Source: CAXMST01 sp963793415 (GTDB lineage: Bacteria; Actinomycetota; Thermoleophilia; Solirubrobacterales; 70-9). Taken from it: 64,000 nt of DNA. The position numbers were made by a program, and so were the translations under genes. Below, piece after piece: positions 49,514 to 61,270 of this stretch; positions within the stretch are counted from its first letter, which is position 1, and the number at the start of each line of letters is the position of its first letter. Under the pieces are notes generated by a model. It worked only from the letters and a program-made list of their open reading frames with translations, was not told the origin of the DNA and made no database searches. Where the stretch lies: the NCBI GenBank assembly GCA_963793415.1, contig CAWCAC010000002.1:2418001-2482000 (forward strand). Direction: 5' to 3'.

Positions 49514-49996
49514 CTACTTGAACTTGCCCTCGTAATCGAACTTGTAGACGCCGTCGCTGTAGGTCCCATCGAAGGTCCCCTTCAGCGTGTGCCCCTTGTA
49601 CTTACCCGTGCCCTTCGTGAGGTCGAAGGTGCCGTCCGTCACCGTCGTGCTGCCATCCTCGTGAAGCGTCTGGGTCGCCTCGCCGGTACCGGTGAGGGTG
49701 CCCTTGGTCGTGTAGATCGTCAGCTTCCGCGCCTTGACGAGGAACGAGCCGGGCTCGTCGCTTCCCCCGACCCTGGTCACGTAGACGATCGCGCCACGGC
49801 CGAGCAGATCGTCCTTGAGGTCTCCGGACACGTACAGGTCCTTGCCCTCGGCATGGGTCACGCCCGCGTAAACGGTGCCGGCGGTGCCCTTCGCCTTCCC
49901 CGCGTGCGCGACCGTCGACAGACCCACTGCCACCACGACCGCGAGAGCGATCAAGACCACACCCCGGACGACCCCGATGGGGTTCCACCTCTTCAT
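49514..49996 (-). CDS. Secreted allene-oxide-cyclase-like barrel protein
   Basis: 160 residues from ATG 49996, with GGGAGG 6 bases upstream. The signal peptide (VVLIALAVVVAVGLSTVAHA) is followed by a beta-barrel pattern: GTVYAGVTHAEGKDLYVSGDLKD, then KLTIYTTKGTLTGTGEATQT and GTGKYKGHTLKGTFDGTYSDG. The FDLTKGTGKYKGH motif is typical of the dirigent/allene-oxide-cyclase-like fold. In bacteria these secreted proteins have no set function; they may bind a hydrophobic ligand. A promoter lies about 105 bases upstream. Confidence 0.85.
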   Translation of the reverse strand: MKRWNPIGVVRGVVLIALAVVVAVGLSTVAHAGKAKGTAGTVYAGVTHAEGKDLYVSGDLKDDLLGRGAIVYVTRVGGSDEPGSFLVKARKLTIYTTKGTLTGTGEATQTLHEDGSTTVTDGTFDLTKGTGKYKGHTLKGTFDGTYSDGVYKFDYEGKFK

Positions 49997-50102
49997 ACCG
50001 ACCTCCCAAATATCGATCTGGGCGCGGAAACCCTCGCGGACCCTTCCCCCAGAATTTCCCATCCCTCGCGGCGAACTTAATGCCGTCACTTAATCCAGAA
50101 CG

Positions 50103-50130
50103 AGTCTACGCTCACTCCCACACATGTCAA
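50103..50130 (-). promoter_or_regulatory. Sigma-70 promoter of the barrel-protein gene
   Basis: On the minus strand, TTGACA (50130-50125), 16-bp spacer, TAGACT (50108-50103). An inverted CACAC..GTGTG pair surrounds the -35 region, which could be an operator. The rest of the gap to uvrA (50131-50271) shows no gene. Confidence 0.65.
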
Positions 50131-50271
50131 GCACTTCGTGTGTTGAGAACCAGCCGCGGTCGAGCACCCGGCCGTCGGACCCGGTCAGGGTCACCGTGCG
50201 CCCGCCAGGACTTGAACTCGGCGTCGGGTTAGGCGGCGGCCTCGAGGGCCTGGCGCTGCTCCATGGTCACC

Positions 50272-53244
<2,973 letters not shown>

Positions 53245-53536
53245 CGGCGGCCTAGTCTAGGGATCGAACAGGCGTTCCCTTCGGGGGTTCGATCGCAGAG
53301 CCGTTCTCCCCGTTCCCCGGCGAGGCGGTGGTAGCCTGAGCCGGCTTGCCGATGCTCCTGGCGAGACCCGGGGACCCGTTGACACCTCAGCGTCCCTTGG
53401 AGGTCCAGGAGCGACGGCGACCTTCATGGGTGGAATCGAGCAGCGCAAACTTTCAAACGCCCCCGGGGCGTGACACCAAGGGCCTGCCCCCGCCAGCCAT
53501 CCGGATCGCGGGTAGCGGGCCGCGGGAGGCTCGCCA
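53245..53536. other. Non-coding divergent gap with possible leader structure
   Basis: 292 bases between uvrA and the glycosyltransferase gene. No ORF is credible. GTTCCCCGG and CCGGGGACC (about 53310-53375) can pair, and GCTCCTGG (53354-53361) pairs perfectly with CCAGGAGC (53405-53412), which would be a competing fold. A TTGACA lies at 53379-53384 without a good -10. The ribosome site GGGAGG at 53524-53529 serves the next gene. Confidence 0.35.
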
Positions 53537-54565
53537 GTGACCCGCACCGACCGGACAGAGGCTCGAGGTGGACGCGTGTACTGTGCGCGCTTCGACGGAG
53601 GGCATGCGGCGCGGGCGATGGCGATGTGGGAGTCGCTGCAGGCCGTCGCACCCGATTCACACCTTCACGTCTGCTGCTTCGACGATGCGTCGCTGCGCGT
53701 AACGCGGGAGCTCAGACCAGCGAACACGACGGTCTGGTCTGTGAGGGACCTCGAAACCTGGGATGGCGAGTTCGCGGCCGTACGAGCGAAGCGATCGCGG
53801 GTGGAGTACCTGTGGACCGCAATACCTTTGCTGCCGATGTTCGTCCTGGCGCAGATGGATTGTGCGGAGGTGACGTACGTCGATTCCGATCTTCTGTTCT
53901 TCGCTGATCCGGAGCCCTTGTTCGAGGAGATGGGCGATTCGCCGCTCCTCTTGACACCCGCTCGCTACCCTCGCGCGCACCGATCACTCAGCAGTTACGG
54001 AAGCTTCCCAACGCAGTTCATTCCCCTTCGCGACGATCCCGACGCGAAGGCGGCCTTCCAATGGTGGCGGGCCCGATGCATCGAGTCGTGCTCCGCTCGA
54101 CGGGACAAGCGTGAGCGGCGATATGCGGACCAGGGCTACCTCGACCGCTGGCCGGAGCTCTTCGATGGAGTGCACATCCTCGAACATCCCGGCGGTGGAT
54201 TGGCCCCGTGGAATATGGAGGGGCATTCGGTGGACCGCGACATTCGCACCGGCGATGTGCTCGTCGACGGCACTCCGCTCATTTTTTTCCACTACACGCA
54301 CTTCCGGCGCTACCGTGACGGCGTTCAGTTTGCCGACCCACGGTTTCGCATAGCGCCACAAGCGCGAGAGCTGATATTCGAGCCCTACGAGCGAATCCTC
54401 GAGAGCTGGTCGAATCGGGTCGCGGAGATCGATTCTGACCTCGATGGCTTTGACAGTAGGCCAGATCTCATCGGGAGGCTAAACCAGTCCTATGCCCGAG
54501 TCGCCGGGATCCTTGGGCGGGGGCGGGGGCGGCTCGGCTCCGTTCTCTCCTCAGAGGGGGGCTAG
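53537..54565 (+). CDS. Putative nucleotide-diphospho-sugar glycosyltransferase
   Basis: 342 residues from GTG 53537 (GGGAGG 7 bases upstream). It has a GT-A fold like family 8 or DUF-type sugar transferases: GRVYCARFDGGHAARAMAMWESL, then the DxD motif in VTYVDSDLLFFADPEPLFEE (nucleotide-sugar/metal site), and ADQGYLDRWPELF with HPGGGLAPWN near the acceptor site. It probably adds a sugar to a surface glycan. Base composition is less GC-rich than its neighbours, and it is beside a sugar-nucleotide isomerase gene, suggesting an acquired cassette. Confidence 0.85.
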   Translation: MTRTDRTEARGGRVYCARFDGGHAARAMAMWESLQAVAPDSHLHVCCFDDASLRVTRELRPANTTVWSVRDLETWDGEFAAVRAKRSRVEYLWTAIPLLPMFVLAQMDCAEVTYVDSDLLFFADPEPLFEEMGDSPLLLTPARYPRAHRSLSSYGSFPTQFIPLRDDPDAKAAFQWWRARCIESCSARRDKRERRYADQGYLDRWPELFDGVHILEHPGGGLAPWNMEGHSVDRDIRTGDVLVDGTPLIFFHYTHFRRYRDGVQFADPRFRIAPQARELIFEPYERILESWSNRVAEIDSDLDGFDSRPDLIGRLNQSYARVAGILGRGRGRLGSVLSSEGG

Positions 54566-54607
54566 GGAGCCGCTGGCTGGCCTGACCGGGCTCGCTGCTG
54601 GCGCCGG

Positions 54608-55057
54608 TCAAGCAACGCTTGCACTCGTTGCCCGAGCGCCGATGTCAGCGATCAGCGCCAGATACTCCTCATAGTTCCGTACGTTGTCGGATTCGTCGAA
54701 GTAGTCAGACGCAAACGCAATGCATACGGTTCCGTCGGCGAAGTCGAACTGAGACGCCCAGAGAAGAGGCGGTATGTGGAGCCCCATCGAAGGCTGAGAG
54801 AGGCGCACGGTCTGTTGTTGGTGCCCATCATCAAGCAAGACCGAGAACCTACCGGCAGCGCAAGTGAGTAGCTCATGTTGCTGCCTATGTGCATGGTCGC
54901 CGCGACTCGCGGATGACGGGACATCGTAGATATAGAAGACGCGGTTGAAGTCGAACGGAAGGTTCCGACCGCTTTCCACCGCAGTCAGCACACCACGCGG
55001 ATCAGCAAAGCATCCAAGGTCGTACCACGCCGCACCACCAATCAAGCGCTCACTCAC
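54608..55057 (-). CDS. dTDP-sugar 3,4-ketoisomerase-like cupin (FdtA/QdtA/WxcM family)
   Basis: 149 residues from GTG 55057. It has the cupin motifs of the family: FDFNRVFYIYDVPSSASRGDHAHRQQHELL (split here; the RGxHAH histidines are the catalytic site) and FSVLLDDGHQQQTVRL, then PPLLWASQFDFADGTVCIAFASDYFDESD. Members convert dTDP-4-keto-6-deoxyglucose to its 3-keto isomer for deoxyaminosugar synthesis. It is convergent to the glycosyltransferase gene. The AT content is visibly higher than in the surrounding genes. The aminotransferase and dTDP-sugar genes of a full pathway are absent. Confidence 0.88.
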   Translation of the reverse strand: MSERLIGGAAWYDLGCFADPRGVLTAVESGRNLPFDFNRVFYIYDVPSSASRGDHAHRQQHELLTCAAGRFSVLLDDGHQQQTVRLSQPSMGLHIPPLLWASQFDFADGTVCIAFASDYFDESDNVRNYEEYLALIADIGARATSASVA

Positions 55058-55117
55058 GATGTTGCACCTCGACCGGCACTCGATAAGGAGCCTACAACGC
55101 ACGAGTACGGCATCCGC

Positions 55118-55996
55118 TCAGCGCTCGATCTGACCTGGAATGAGGAACGGGTAGGTGCGGCCCCGTAGGCGGTGCCAGGAACGGTCGAGGCGGCGGACCC
55201 GCTGCACCGCGTCCCACATGCGGGCATCCGAGCGGTAGTCGCGGCGGATCTCGTCCCTGTCAAGCGACTTCTCCAGATACGGCGCCGAGGCCTCGACCAA
55301 GGGCCCGATCCACGCGTCGAGGCGCTCCTTGATCAGATTCGCGGCGACGTCGCGCAGGACCGAGCGACGGTCGTGGTAGCGGGCGAGCACGGTCGGCACG
55401 ACGAAGCGGCGCAGCGCCGGGCGGCTGGCCGCCGGGTAGGCGGCCAGCAGCAACTCGGCGTCGAGCTGGGGCCTGCCTGCCTCGTCGTTGAGCAGGGGAG
55501 TGGTCACGTCGAAGTAGCGCGGCGCGCCATCGATCCAGGCCCAGTTCGAGAGCTGCGCGTCGAGGCCGACCCGGTCGGAGACGTTGGCGGCGACGAGCGA
55601 GCAGATCGCGTCGACGAGCGGGTGGCCCTCGGCAGGATCGGCGGTCGCGAGCACCGGCGGGCCAAGCGACTCGGCCGGCAGGATGGGCTGGACGCCGTAG
55701 CCGACGACGGTGCCGCCGGGCTCGTCAACCCCCTGCAGCTCGGTCGGGACGACGTCGATACCGCCGTCCCGCAACGTCGCCACGTAGCGATCGATCAGCT
55801 CGCGATAGGCCTCGAAGGCGGTCCGGTCCGGAAAGCGCGGCATTCGCTTGGCGACCGCCGCCGGCTCCTCCCCCGGCCAGCCGACCCCGAGCGAGATCTC
55901 GCCCCAGCCGACGACGGTCAGGCTGCCCTCGTCACCTCGCCTCAGCGCCGCCTCGACGGCCGCGTGGAGCGCGGCGAGCTCGGCGGGTTCGATCAC
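55118..55996 (-). CDS. DUF6206-like kinase-fold protein
   Basis: 292 residues. The N-terminal beta-sheet GWGEISLGVGWPGEEPAAVAKRMP looks like the nucleotide-binding lobe of a protein-kinase-like fold. WAWIDGAPRYFDVTTPLLND near residue 165 may be the metal-binding (DFG-like) segment, preceded by DAQLSNW. No HxD catalytic loop is obvious. The start overlaps the class III aminotransferase stop by 4 bases, so the two are translated together. It probably phosphorylates or binds the aminotransferase's substrate or product; that is inference. Confidence 0.78.
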   Translation of the reverse strand: MIEPAELAALHAAVEAALRRGDEGSLTVVGWGEISLGVGWPGEEPAAVAKRMPRFPDRTAFEAYRELIDRYVATLRDGGIDVVPTELQGVDEPGGTVVGYGVQPILPAESLGPPVLATADPAEGHPLVDAICSLVAANVSDRVGLDAQLSNWAWIDGAPRYFDVTTPLLNDEAGRPQLDAELLLAAYPAASRPALRRFVVPTVLARYHDRRSVLRDVAANLIKERLDAWIGPLVEASAPYLEKSLDRDEIRRDYRSDARMWDAVQRVRRLDRSWHRLRGRTYPFLIPGQIER

Positions 55997-57213
55997 CCGA
56001 GCGCCCGCCTGACCGCGGCCACCATCCGTTCGGCCTCCGCGTCGGAGGTGATCAGGGGCGGCTTGAACTGAAGGACCGAGGGATCGTTGTTGGCGACAAC
56101 GGCGAAGACACCTTCACGGATCAGCGCGCGCATCGCATCGAAGCCGCCGCCCGGGTCGCCGAAGGCGAAGCCCATCGTCAGCCCGCGCCGCCGCAGCTCG
56201 AAGGGAAGCTCGGCGAGCTCCCCCTCGAACCAGTCGCCGAGCTCGGTGACCCGCTCGAGGAACCCGGGCTCCTCGACGATGTCGAGCACCTCGAGCGCCG
56301 CAACGCAACCAAGCTCGGCGCCACCGAAGGTCGAGATGTGGATGAACGGGTTGGCGCGGAAGAAGTCGAGCAGCTCGGCGGTGACGAGCGTCGCCGCGAT
56401 CGGGTAGATGCCGCCACCAAGACCCTTGGCGGTGACGACCATGTCGGGAGAGATCCCCTCGCGCTCGTAGTACCAGACGGATCCCGTCCTCCCGAGCCCC
56501 GTCTGGACCTCGTCGACGACGAGCAACGCCCCGACCTGCCGGCAACGGGTCTCGATCGCCTCGAGATAGCCGGGGTCCGGCATCGGGAAGCCGAGCGTCG
56601 CCGGAATCGACTCGATCAGGACCGCCGCGGTGCGCTCGTCGACGACCTCCTCGACCGCGCCGAGGTCGTTGAAGGGAATCTGCGTGAAGCCCGGCAGGTT
56701 CGGGCCGAACGCCTCCCGGTAGGGAGCATCTCCGGTCGCCAGCGCCAGGCCGGTGTGGCCGTGGTAGCCGCCGCGATAGGAGACGATCTGGCGCCGCCCG
56801 GTGTGGCCGCGGGCGAGCTTGATCGCAAGGTCGATCGCCTCCCCACCGGCGACGCCGAAGACGGCGCCCTGCATGAGCCCGCCGGTCGAGGCCGCGAGTC
56901 GTTCGGCCAGCTTCGCCCGCCAGCCGGAGATCAGATGGTGATTGCCGATATCGAGGTTTTCGAGAGCGGCTGCGACGGCCGCGATCACCCGCGGGTTGCG
57001 GTGTCCGAGATTGAAGACGCCGCCGTTGCAGTGGCAGTTCAGGTACTCGCGACCGTCGAAGGCGTCGCGGAAGCTGACACCGGAGCGCTCGCCCATGACG
57101 AGCTCCAGCCCGGCCTCGCTGAAGAAGGCGGCCTTGCCGGGGTTGACGGTTGCGCCGAAGGCCGCGACGGTCTCGGCGAGCGATCCGTACGGGTTGCTCG
57201 CCGGGTCGGTCAT
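55993..57213 (-). CDS. Class III aminotransferase
   Basis: 406 residues, fold-type I PLP enzyme: GVFNLGHRNPRVIAAV, cofactor-phosphate site GVAGGEAIDLAIKLARG, LLVVDEVQTGLGRTG, and the Schiff-base lysine in VVTAKGLGGGIYPIAA. The C-terminal block is ANNDPSVLQFKPPLITS. Relatives transfer amino groups between omega-amino acids or diamines and a keto acid. It is the middle gene of an operon: the DivIVA-like gene ends 11 bases upstream and the DUF6206-like gene overlaps downstream. The substrate is unknown. Confidence 0.93.
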   Translation of the reverse strand: MTDPASNPYGSLAETVAAFGATVNPGKAAFFSEAGLELVMGERSGVSFRDAFDGREYLNCHCNGGVFNLGHRNPRVIAAVAAALENLDIGNHHLISGWRAKLAERLAASTGGLMQGAVFGVAGGEAIDLAIKLARGHTGRRQIVSYRGGYHGHTGLALATGDAPYREAFGPNLPGFTQIPFNDLGAVEEVVDERTAAVLIESIPATLGFPMPDPGYLEAIETRCRQVGALLVVDEVQTGLGRTGSVWYYEREGISPDMVVTAKGLGGGIYPIAATLVTAELLDFFRANPFIHISTFGGAELGCVAALEVLDIVEEPGFLERVTELGDWFEGELAELPFELRRRGLTMGFAFGDPGGGFDAMRALIREGVFAVVANNDPSVLQFKPPLITSDAEAERMVAAVRRALG

Positions 57214-57224
57214 CGGCTGCGCGG

Positions 57225-58136
57225 CTACCTGCCGGCCCGGTCCACGACTTGGTCGATCACGGCGCCGGCCCCAGCGACGACGCCGAACTCGGCCTCGACG
57301 CGGGATGCGATGGCGTCGCGATCGAGGCCCTCGAGAGCGAGGTTGAGCGCCACGAGCCGGATCCCGGCGAGGTCGGTCTCGGCGTCATCGGCGTCCGCGG
57401 CGGAACCGTCGGCAGCGGCGGGCTCGGACGTCACAGCGGGCTCTTGCGCCGCTTCACCCTTGAGCTGGGCGAGCAGCTCCTCGGTGCTGACGGCGTCGGC
57501 GGCCGGCTTGGAAGCCGGTTCGGTTTCGGGCACGGGCTCCGGGTCGATCTCCGGCTCAGTCACCAGCTCGGGACCGGGGACGGCTGCGGCCGGTGTCGGC
57601 TGGGCCTTCGCGGGCTCGATCTCAACCTCCGGCTCAACGATGAGCTCGGGACCGGAAACGGCGGCAGCGGGGCTCGCGGGGACGGGCGTCCCGGGGGGCG
57701 CTGGGGCGTCCGGCGCCGGCTGTAGGTCAGCCGCGGACGCCGCGGCGTCCGAGTCGCTCGTCAGCCGCTCGCCCAACGACCCGACGCGGCTGCGCAGGTC
57801 CTCGGCGCCGGCGATCAGGCCCTCGACCGCGCTCTGGGCCCTGTCGAGGCGTTCGCGGGCCTCCTGGCGCGCCCGCTCGACGATCCCGTCGGCCTCCTCG
57901 CGGGCCGACTCGACGATCGCGTCGGCCCGCTTCTCAGCCTCCTGCTCGAGGCCGCTGGCCACGGCCTCCGCGGCGCCGACGATCTCGCTGACCCGCTGCG
58001 CCGCTGCATCGGCGAGCGAGACGTCGCTGCTCGGCAGGCGATCGGCGAGCGACTCGAGGTGCGCGCGGACCGCGGCGGGGTCCCAGCCCTTCCGGGTCGT
58101 GGGGAAATCGTCTCTGACTATCTGCTCTCTCTCCAT
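57225..58136 (-). CDS. DivIVA-like coiled-coil protein
   Basis: 303 residues from ATG 58136. The DivIVA lipid-binding-type start (FPTTRKGWDPAAVRAHLESLA) is followed by a long coiled coil (residues ~45-125, heptads rich in Ala, Glu and Arg) and a Pro/Ala/Glu-rich disordered stretch (~130-245) with two similar segments (AAAVSGPELIVEPEVEIEPA, AAAVPGPELVTEPEIDPEP). A helical tail (IRLVALNLALEGLDRDAIASRV) ends the protein. Such proteins mark curved membrane or poles and recruit growth machinery. The link to the downstream aminotransferase is unexplained. Confidence 0.85.
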   Translation of the reverse strand: MEREQIVRDDFPTTRKGWDPAAVRAHLESLADRLPSSDVSLADAAAQRVSEIVGAAEAVASGLEQEAEKRADAIVESAREEADGIVERARQEARERLDRAQSAVEGLIAGAEDLRSRVGSLGERLTSDSDAAASAADLQPAPDAPAPPGTPVPASPAAAVSGPELIVEPEVEIEPAKAQPTPAAAVPGPELVTEPEIDPEPVPETEPASKPAADAVSTEELLAQLKGEAAQEPAVTSEPAAADGSAADADDAETDLAGIRLVALNLALEGLDRDAIASRVEAEFGVVAGAGAVIDQVVDRAGR

Positions 58137-58213
58137 CCGCGGCCACACTAGCGAAGCTCCGGCGCCCGCCCCCCGCCTGCAAACCGGCGTGCGCGGGTAT
58201 CTAGGCTGTGCCG

Positions 58214-60826
58214 ATGCCGACCTCTCTGATCTCGCTTCGCGGAGCCCTGACGAGCACGCTGATCACCGTCGCGCTCGCTGCTGCATTCCTTGCCGGGCCT
58301 GCGTCGGCCGCGGTCGAGATCGGCCCCGATCGGATCGAGGTGACCGGCCCGGGCGCCGGCGTCGTGATCGACCGCACGCCGCTGCGGATCACCTACACGG
58401 ACGGCGACGGGCGGCCCGTGCTCAGCGGGCTGCGCGGCAAGGACGCCGCGAAGACCACCGTGCCGGGACTGCCCCGCAGCCAGTTCGGCGTCGCCGGGCC
58501 GGCGCCCCCAACGCTGTATCGACCCTTCGCCTTCCTGGTCGGCACCCACTCGATCACCCAGATTCCCGCGCAGCAGTGGCAGGGCAACCTGAGCACGGTC
58601 ACCGAAGCCGGGACGGAGTACGCCGCCGTCGCAGTCGAATCGGCGCGCCGCGCCGGCAAGGGGGTGCAACTCCGGCTCAGCACCAGTGACCCGTCCGGCC
58701 GCGAGCTCATCGTGACGATCGAGCCGGGCCCGAAGTCCGGCGCAATCTCGACCTCGGCGGTCCCCGATCCGGCGAGCGGCGTCGCCGCGATCTCGGATTC
58801 GTTCGCGACGAAGCCGGGTGAGTCGTTCCGCGGCTTCGGCGGTCGCCACAACGCAATCGACCAGCGCGGGACCGAGTTCTACAACCACCTCCAGCAGGAG
58901 AACCTGAGCTCGGGCAAGGCCAGCTCGCTGACCGCCGTGACCTCGGGCGACGACTACCTGTTCCCGAACGGCGCCCACGCCGCCTACTACGTCCAGTCCT
59001 CGTTCCTCTCCCCCGGCCGCTACGGCTTCCTGCTCGACCGCGACGAGCTCTCGCACTGGCGCATGGCCTCCGACCGCGACGACACCTGGCAGGTGCAGGC
59101 CGCCTCGCGCCGGCTCGACTACACGGTCGCGCCCGGCAAGGCCCGGCGCAGCATCGAAACCCTGACCTCGATCACCGGACGGCAGATGGTGCCGCCACGA
59201 TGGGCGCTCGGCTCGATCCTCGACCGGGCGGTGATCTTCAACAACGACCCGCCCGACAAGTACGAGGCCGAGGTGCGGCAGGACCTGGTCGACATGGACC
59301 GCTACGGGATCCGCCCGAAGGCGTACCGGATCGAGGGCTGGGAGTTCCTTGACGACGGCGTGCTCGCCGAGCTGATCGGGGAGCTGAAACAGCGCGGGAT
59401 CAGGCCGATGCTCTACTTCCGCGCCTTCGTAGGCGAGGACACGATCGGCACCGACGACCCGGCGGCCTACGACGAGGCGATCGCGAAGGGTTACGTGGCG
59501 ACGCGCGCGGACGGCGACCCTTACACCTGGATCTCGAACTTCAGCGCGCTCGGCGCCCAGATCGACTTCACCAACCCCGACGCGGTCGCCTGGTGGCAGC
59601 GCCGGATCAAGGCGGGGCTGCGGCTCGGCGCCGACGGCTTCATGCAGGACTTCGGCGAGCAGGTGATCGACGACATGCACTTCGCCGACGGCTCGACCGG
59701 CAAGACGATGCACAACCGGCTCGTCGTCCTCTTCCACAAGGCAACGCGGGACGCAGTCCGGGAGTTCGAACGCAACCACCCCGGCCGCAAGATCTTCTAC
59801 TTCAACCGTGCCGGCTACAGCGGCTCACCCGGGTCGGCGAAGTACGAGTTCGCCAACTTCCCGGGGGACGAGACGACCGACTGGACCCGCTCGGCCGGGC
59901 TCGCCTCGCTGACCCCGGACATGCTCAACCGCGGCGTCGGCGGGGCGTACGGGTTCACGACCGACATCGGTGGCTTCTTCGACGTCGGGCCGTACGAGCC
60001 GACGACCAAGGAGCTGTTCATCCGCTGGACGCAGTGGGCGGCGCTGTCGCCGATGTTCAGGCTGCACGGTTCGGTCGGCGCCGGCCCGCACATGCCCTGG
60101 ACCTACGACAACGCGACCCTGCGCCGCTACAAGCGGCTCTCGGAGCTGCACGATCGCGCCGTGCCACTGATCCACGAGCTCTGGAAGCAGGCTCACGAGA
60201 CGGGGATGCCGATCGCGCGTCCCTTGTGGCTGCAGTTCCCCGGCGATGCCGAGGCCGCCAAGCAGGACCAGCAGTGGATGCTCGGCCCCGACCTGCTCGT
60301 CGCGCCCGTCGTCACCGAGGGCGCGAGCGAGCGCCGCGTCTACTTCCCGAAGGGCTGCTGGCGGGATCGCGGCGGCGAGGAGTTCCGGGGACCGGGATAC
60401 GAGACCGTGCCGGCCCCGCTCGAGACGCTGCCGTTCTTCAAGCGCTGCGGCACCAAGCCGCTGGCCCCGCCGAAGGGCAAGAGCGCGGACGATCGCTCGG
60501 CGGCGGGCTCGAGCAGCGCGTCGGATGAGGCCACCCGCGGCACGCCCTTCCGCGGCACCGTCGACCGGCTCAGCCCGAAGGCGCGCAAGCGGATGACCGG
60601 CGTCTCCTGGCACCGGGGCTGCCCGGTCGGACTCGGCGAGCTGCGGCAGCTCGGCCTCTCCTACATCGGCTTCGACGGCAACCCCCATCGCGGGCGGCTG
60701 GTCGTCCATGAGGACGACGCGGGCGAGATCGTCAAGGTCTTCGAATGCAGGCCTGCCGCGGCAATTGAGAGACGGGCCGGCGGCGCTCAGTCCGTTATCG
60801 GCGGCAGACCGAGCTTGCCTCGGTAG
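58214..60826 (+). CDS. Secreted GH31 alpha-glycosidase with truncated M15-like tail
   Basis: 870 residues from ATG 58214 (GTG 58208 also possible). The signal peptide ends near AGPASAA. The beta-sandwich N-domain (~30-320) leads to a GH31 barrel. The nucleophile is Asp479 in GADGFMQDFGEQ and the acid/base candidate is Asp552 in FPGDETTDW, a YihQ-like arrangement. From ~775, FRGTVDRLSPKARKRMTGVSW and GCPVGLGELRQLGLSYIGFDG resemble the start of M15 D-Ala-D-Ala carboxypeptidases, but the zinc-ligand part is missing and the frame ends in the convergent merR gene (40-base overlap). Confidence 0.88.
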   Translation: MPTSLISLRGALTSTLITVALAAAFLAGPASAAVEIGPDRIEVTGPGAGVVIDRTPLRITYTDGDGRPVLSGLRGKDAAKTTVPGLPRSQFGVAGPAPPTLYRPFAFLVGTHSITQIPAQQWQGNLSTVTEAGTEYAAVAVESARRAGKGVQLRLSTSDPSGRELIVTIEPGPKSGAISTSAVPDPASGVAAISDSFATKPGESFRGFGGRHNAIDQRGTEFYNHLQQENLSSGKASSLTAVTSGDDYLFPNGAHAAYYVQSSFLSPGRYGFLLDRDELSHWRMASDRDDTWQVQAASRRLDYTVAPGKARRSIETLTSITGRQMVPPRWALGSILDRAVIFNNDPPDKYEAEVRQDLVDMDRYGIRPKAYRIEGWEFLDDGVLAELIGELKQRGIRPMLYFRAFVGEDTIGTDDPAAYDEAIAKGYVATRADGDPYTWISNFSALGAQIDFTNPDAVAWWQRRIKAGLRLGADGFMQDFGEQVIDDMHFADGSTGKTMHNRLVVLFHKATRDAVREFERNHPGRKIFYFNRAGYSGSPGSAKYEFANFPGDETTDWTRSAGLASLTPDMLNRGVGGAYGFTTDIGGFFDVGPYEPTTKELFIRWTQWAALSPMFRLHGSVGAGPHMPWTYDNATLRRYKRLSELHDRAVPLIHELWKQAHETGMPIARPLWLQFPGDAEAAKQDQQWMLGPDLLVAPVVTEGASERRVYFPKGCWRDRGGEEFRGPGYETVPAPLETLPFFKRCGTKPLAPPKGKSADDRSAAGSSSASDEATRGTPFRGTVDRLSPKARKRMTGVSWHRGCPVGLGELRQLGLSYIGFDGNPHRGRLVVHEDDAGEIVKVFECRPAAAIERRAGGAQSVIGGRPSLPR

Positions 60827-61194
60827 AGGTCGACCTTGTAGTCGATCTTCTCCAGGTTGCGCTCCAGTTCCGCGATCCGCTCGATCACCTCGCGGCGGTG
60901 CGCCTCGAGCATCGCGAGGCGCTCCGGCTCGTTGCCCTCGCCCGTCCGGACCAGGTCCGCGTAGTCGCGGATCCGGCGGATCGGCATCCCAGTCGACCGC
61001 AGCCGCGTGCACAGCGTGATCCACTCGATGTCGCCGTCGCTGTAGCGGCGGTGGCCGGACGAGGAGTCACGACCGACCTCGAGCAGGAGCCCGGCTCGCT
61101 CGTAGTAGCGCAGCGTGTGTGCGGTGAGCCCGGTCCGCTCGGCAGCCTCCGCGATCGTCATCCCGTAGGGCGCGGTCTGGGTGCTCGCTTCCAT
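60787..61194 (-). CDS. MerR-family transcriptional regulator
   Basis: 135 residues: the MerR winged helix (MTIAEAAERTGLTAHTLRYYERAGLLLEV, split here), then SGHRRYSDGDIEWITLCTRLRSTGMPIRRIRDYADLV and a coiled-coil dimer helix ending LEKIDYKVDLYRGKL. It has no metal-binding cysteines, so it is not a mercury-type sensor. It is divergent from an aldo/keto reductase gene; both promoters have the 19-bp spacer that MerR proteins untwist. The ATG lies only a few bases from the predicted transcript start. Confidence 0.95.
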   Translation of the reverse strand: MEASTQTAPYGMTIAEAAERTGLTAHTLRYYERAGLLLEVGRDSSSGHRRYSDGDIEWITLCTRLRSTGMPIRRIRDYADLVRTGEGNEPERLAMLEAHRREVIERIAELERNLEKIDYKVDLYRGKLGLPPITD

Positions 61195-61202
61195 GGTTCA
61201 GA

Positions 61203-61233
61203 AAGATAGATCTTCGAGCGCACTCGAAGTCAA
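61203..61233 (-). promoter_or_regulatory. MerR-type promoter and operator of merR
   Basis: Minus strand TTGACT (61233-61228), 19-bp spacer, TATCTT (61208-61203). The spacer holds the perfect dyad CTTCGAG-CGCA-CTCGAAG (61212-61229). The 19-bp spacing is the hallmark of MerR-controlled promoters. The predicted transcript starts within about 3 bases of the merR ATG. Confidence 0.8.
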
Positions 61234-61270
61234 GAATTGCTGATGTGAGGGCGAAATCGTGGATTCGGCC

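Noticed and set aside
50195..50245. tRNA-like T-loop (GTTCAAGTC on the minus strand)
   Set aside because: The flanking bases do not form a 5-bp T stem and no acceptor or anticodon arm can be drawn.
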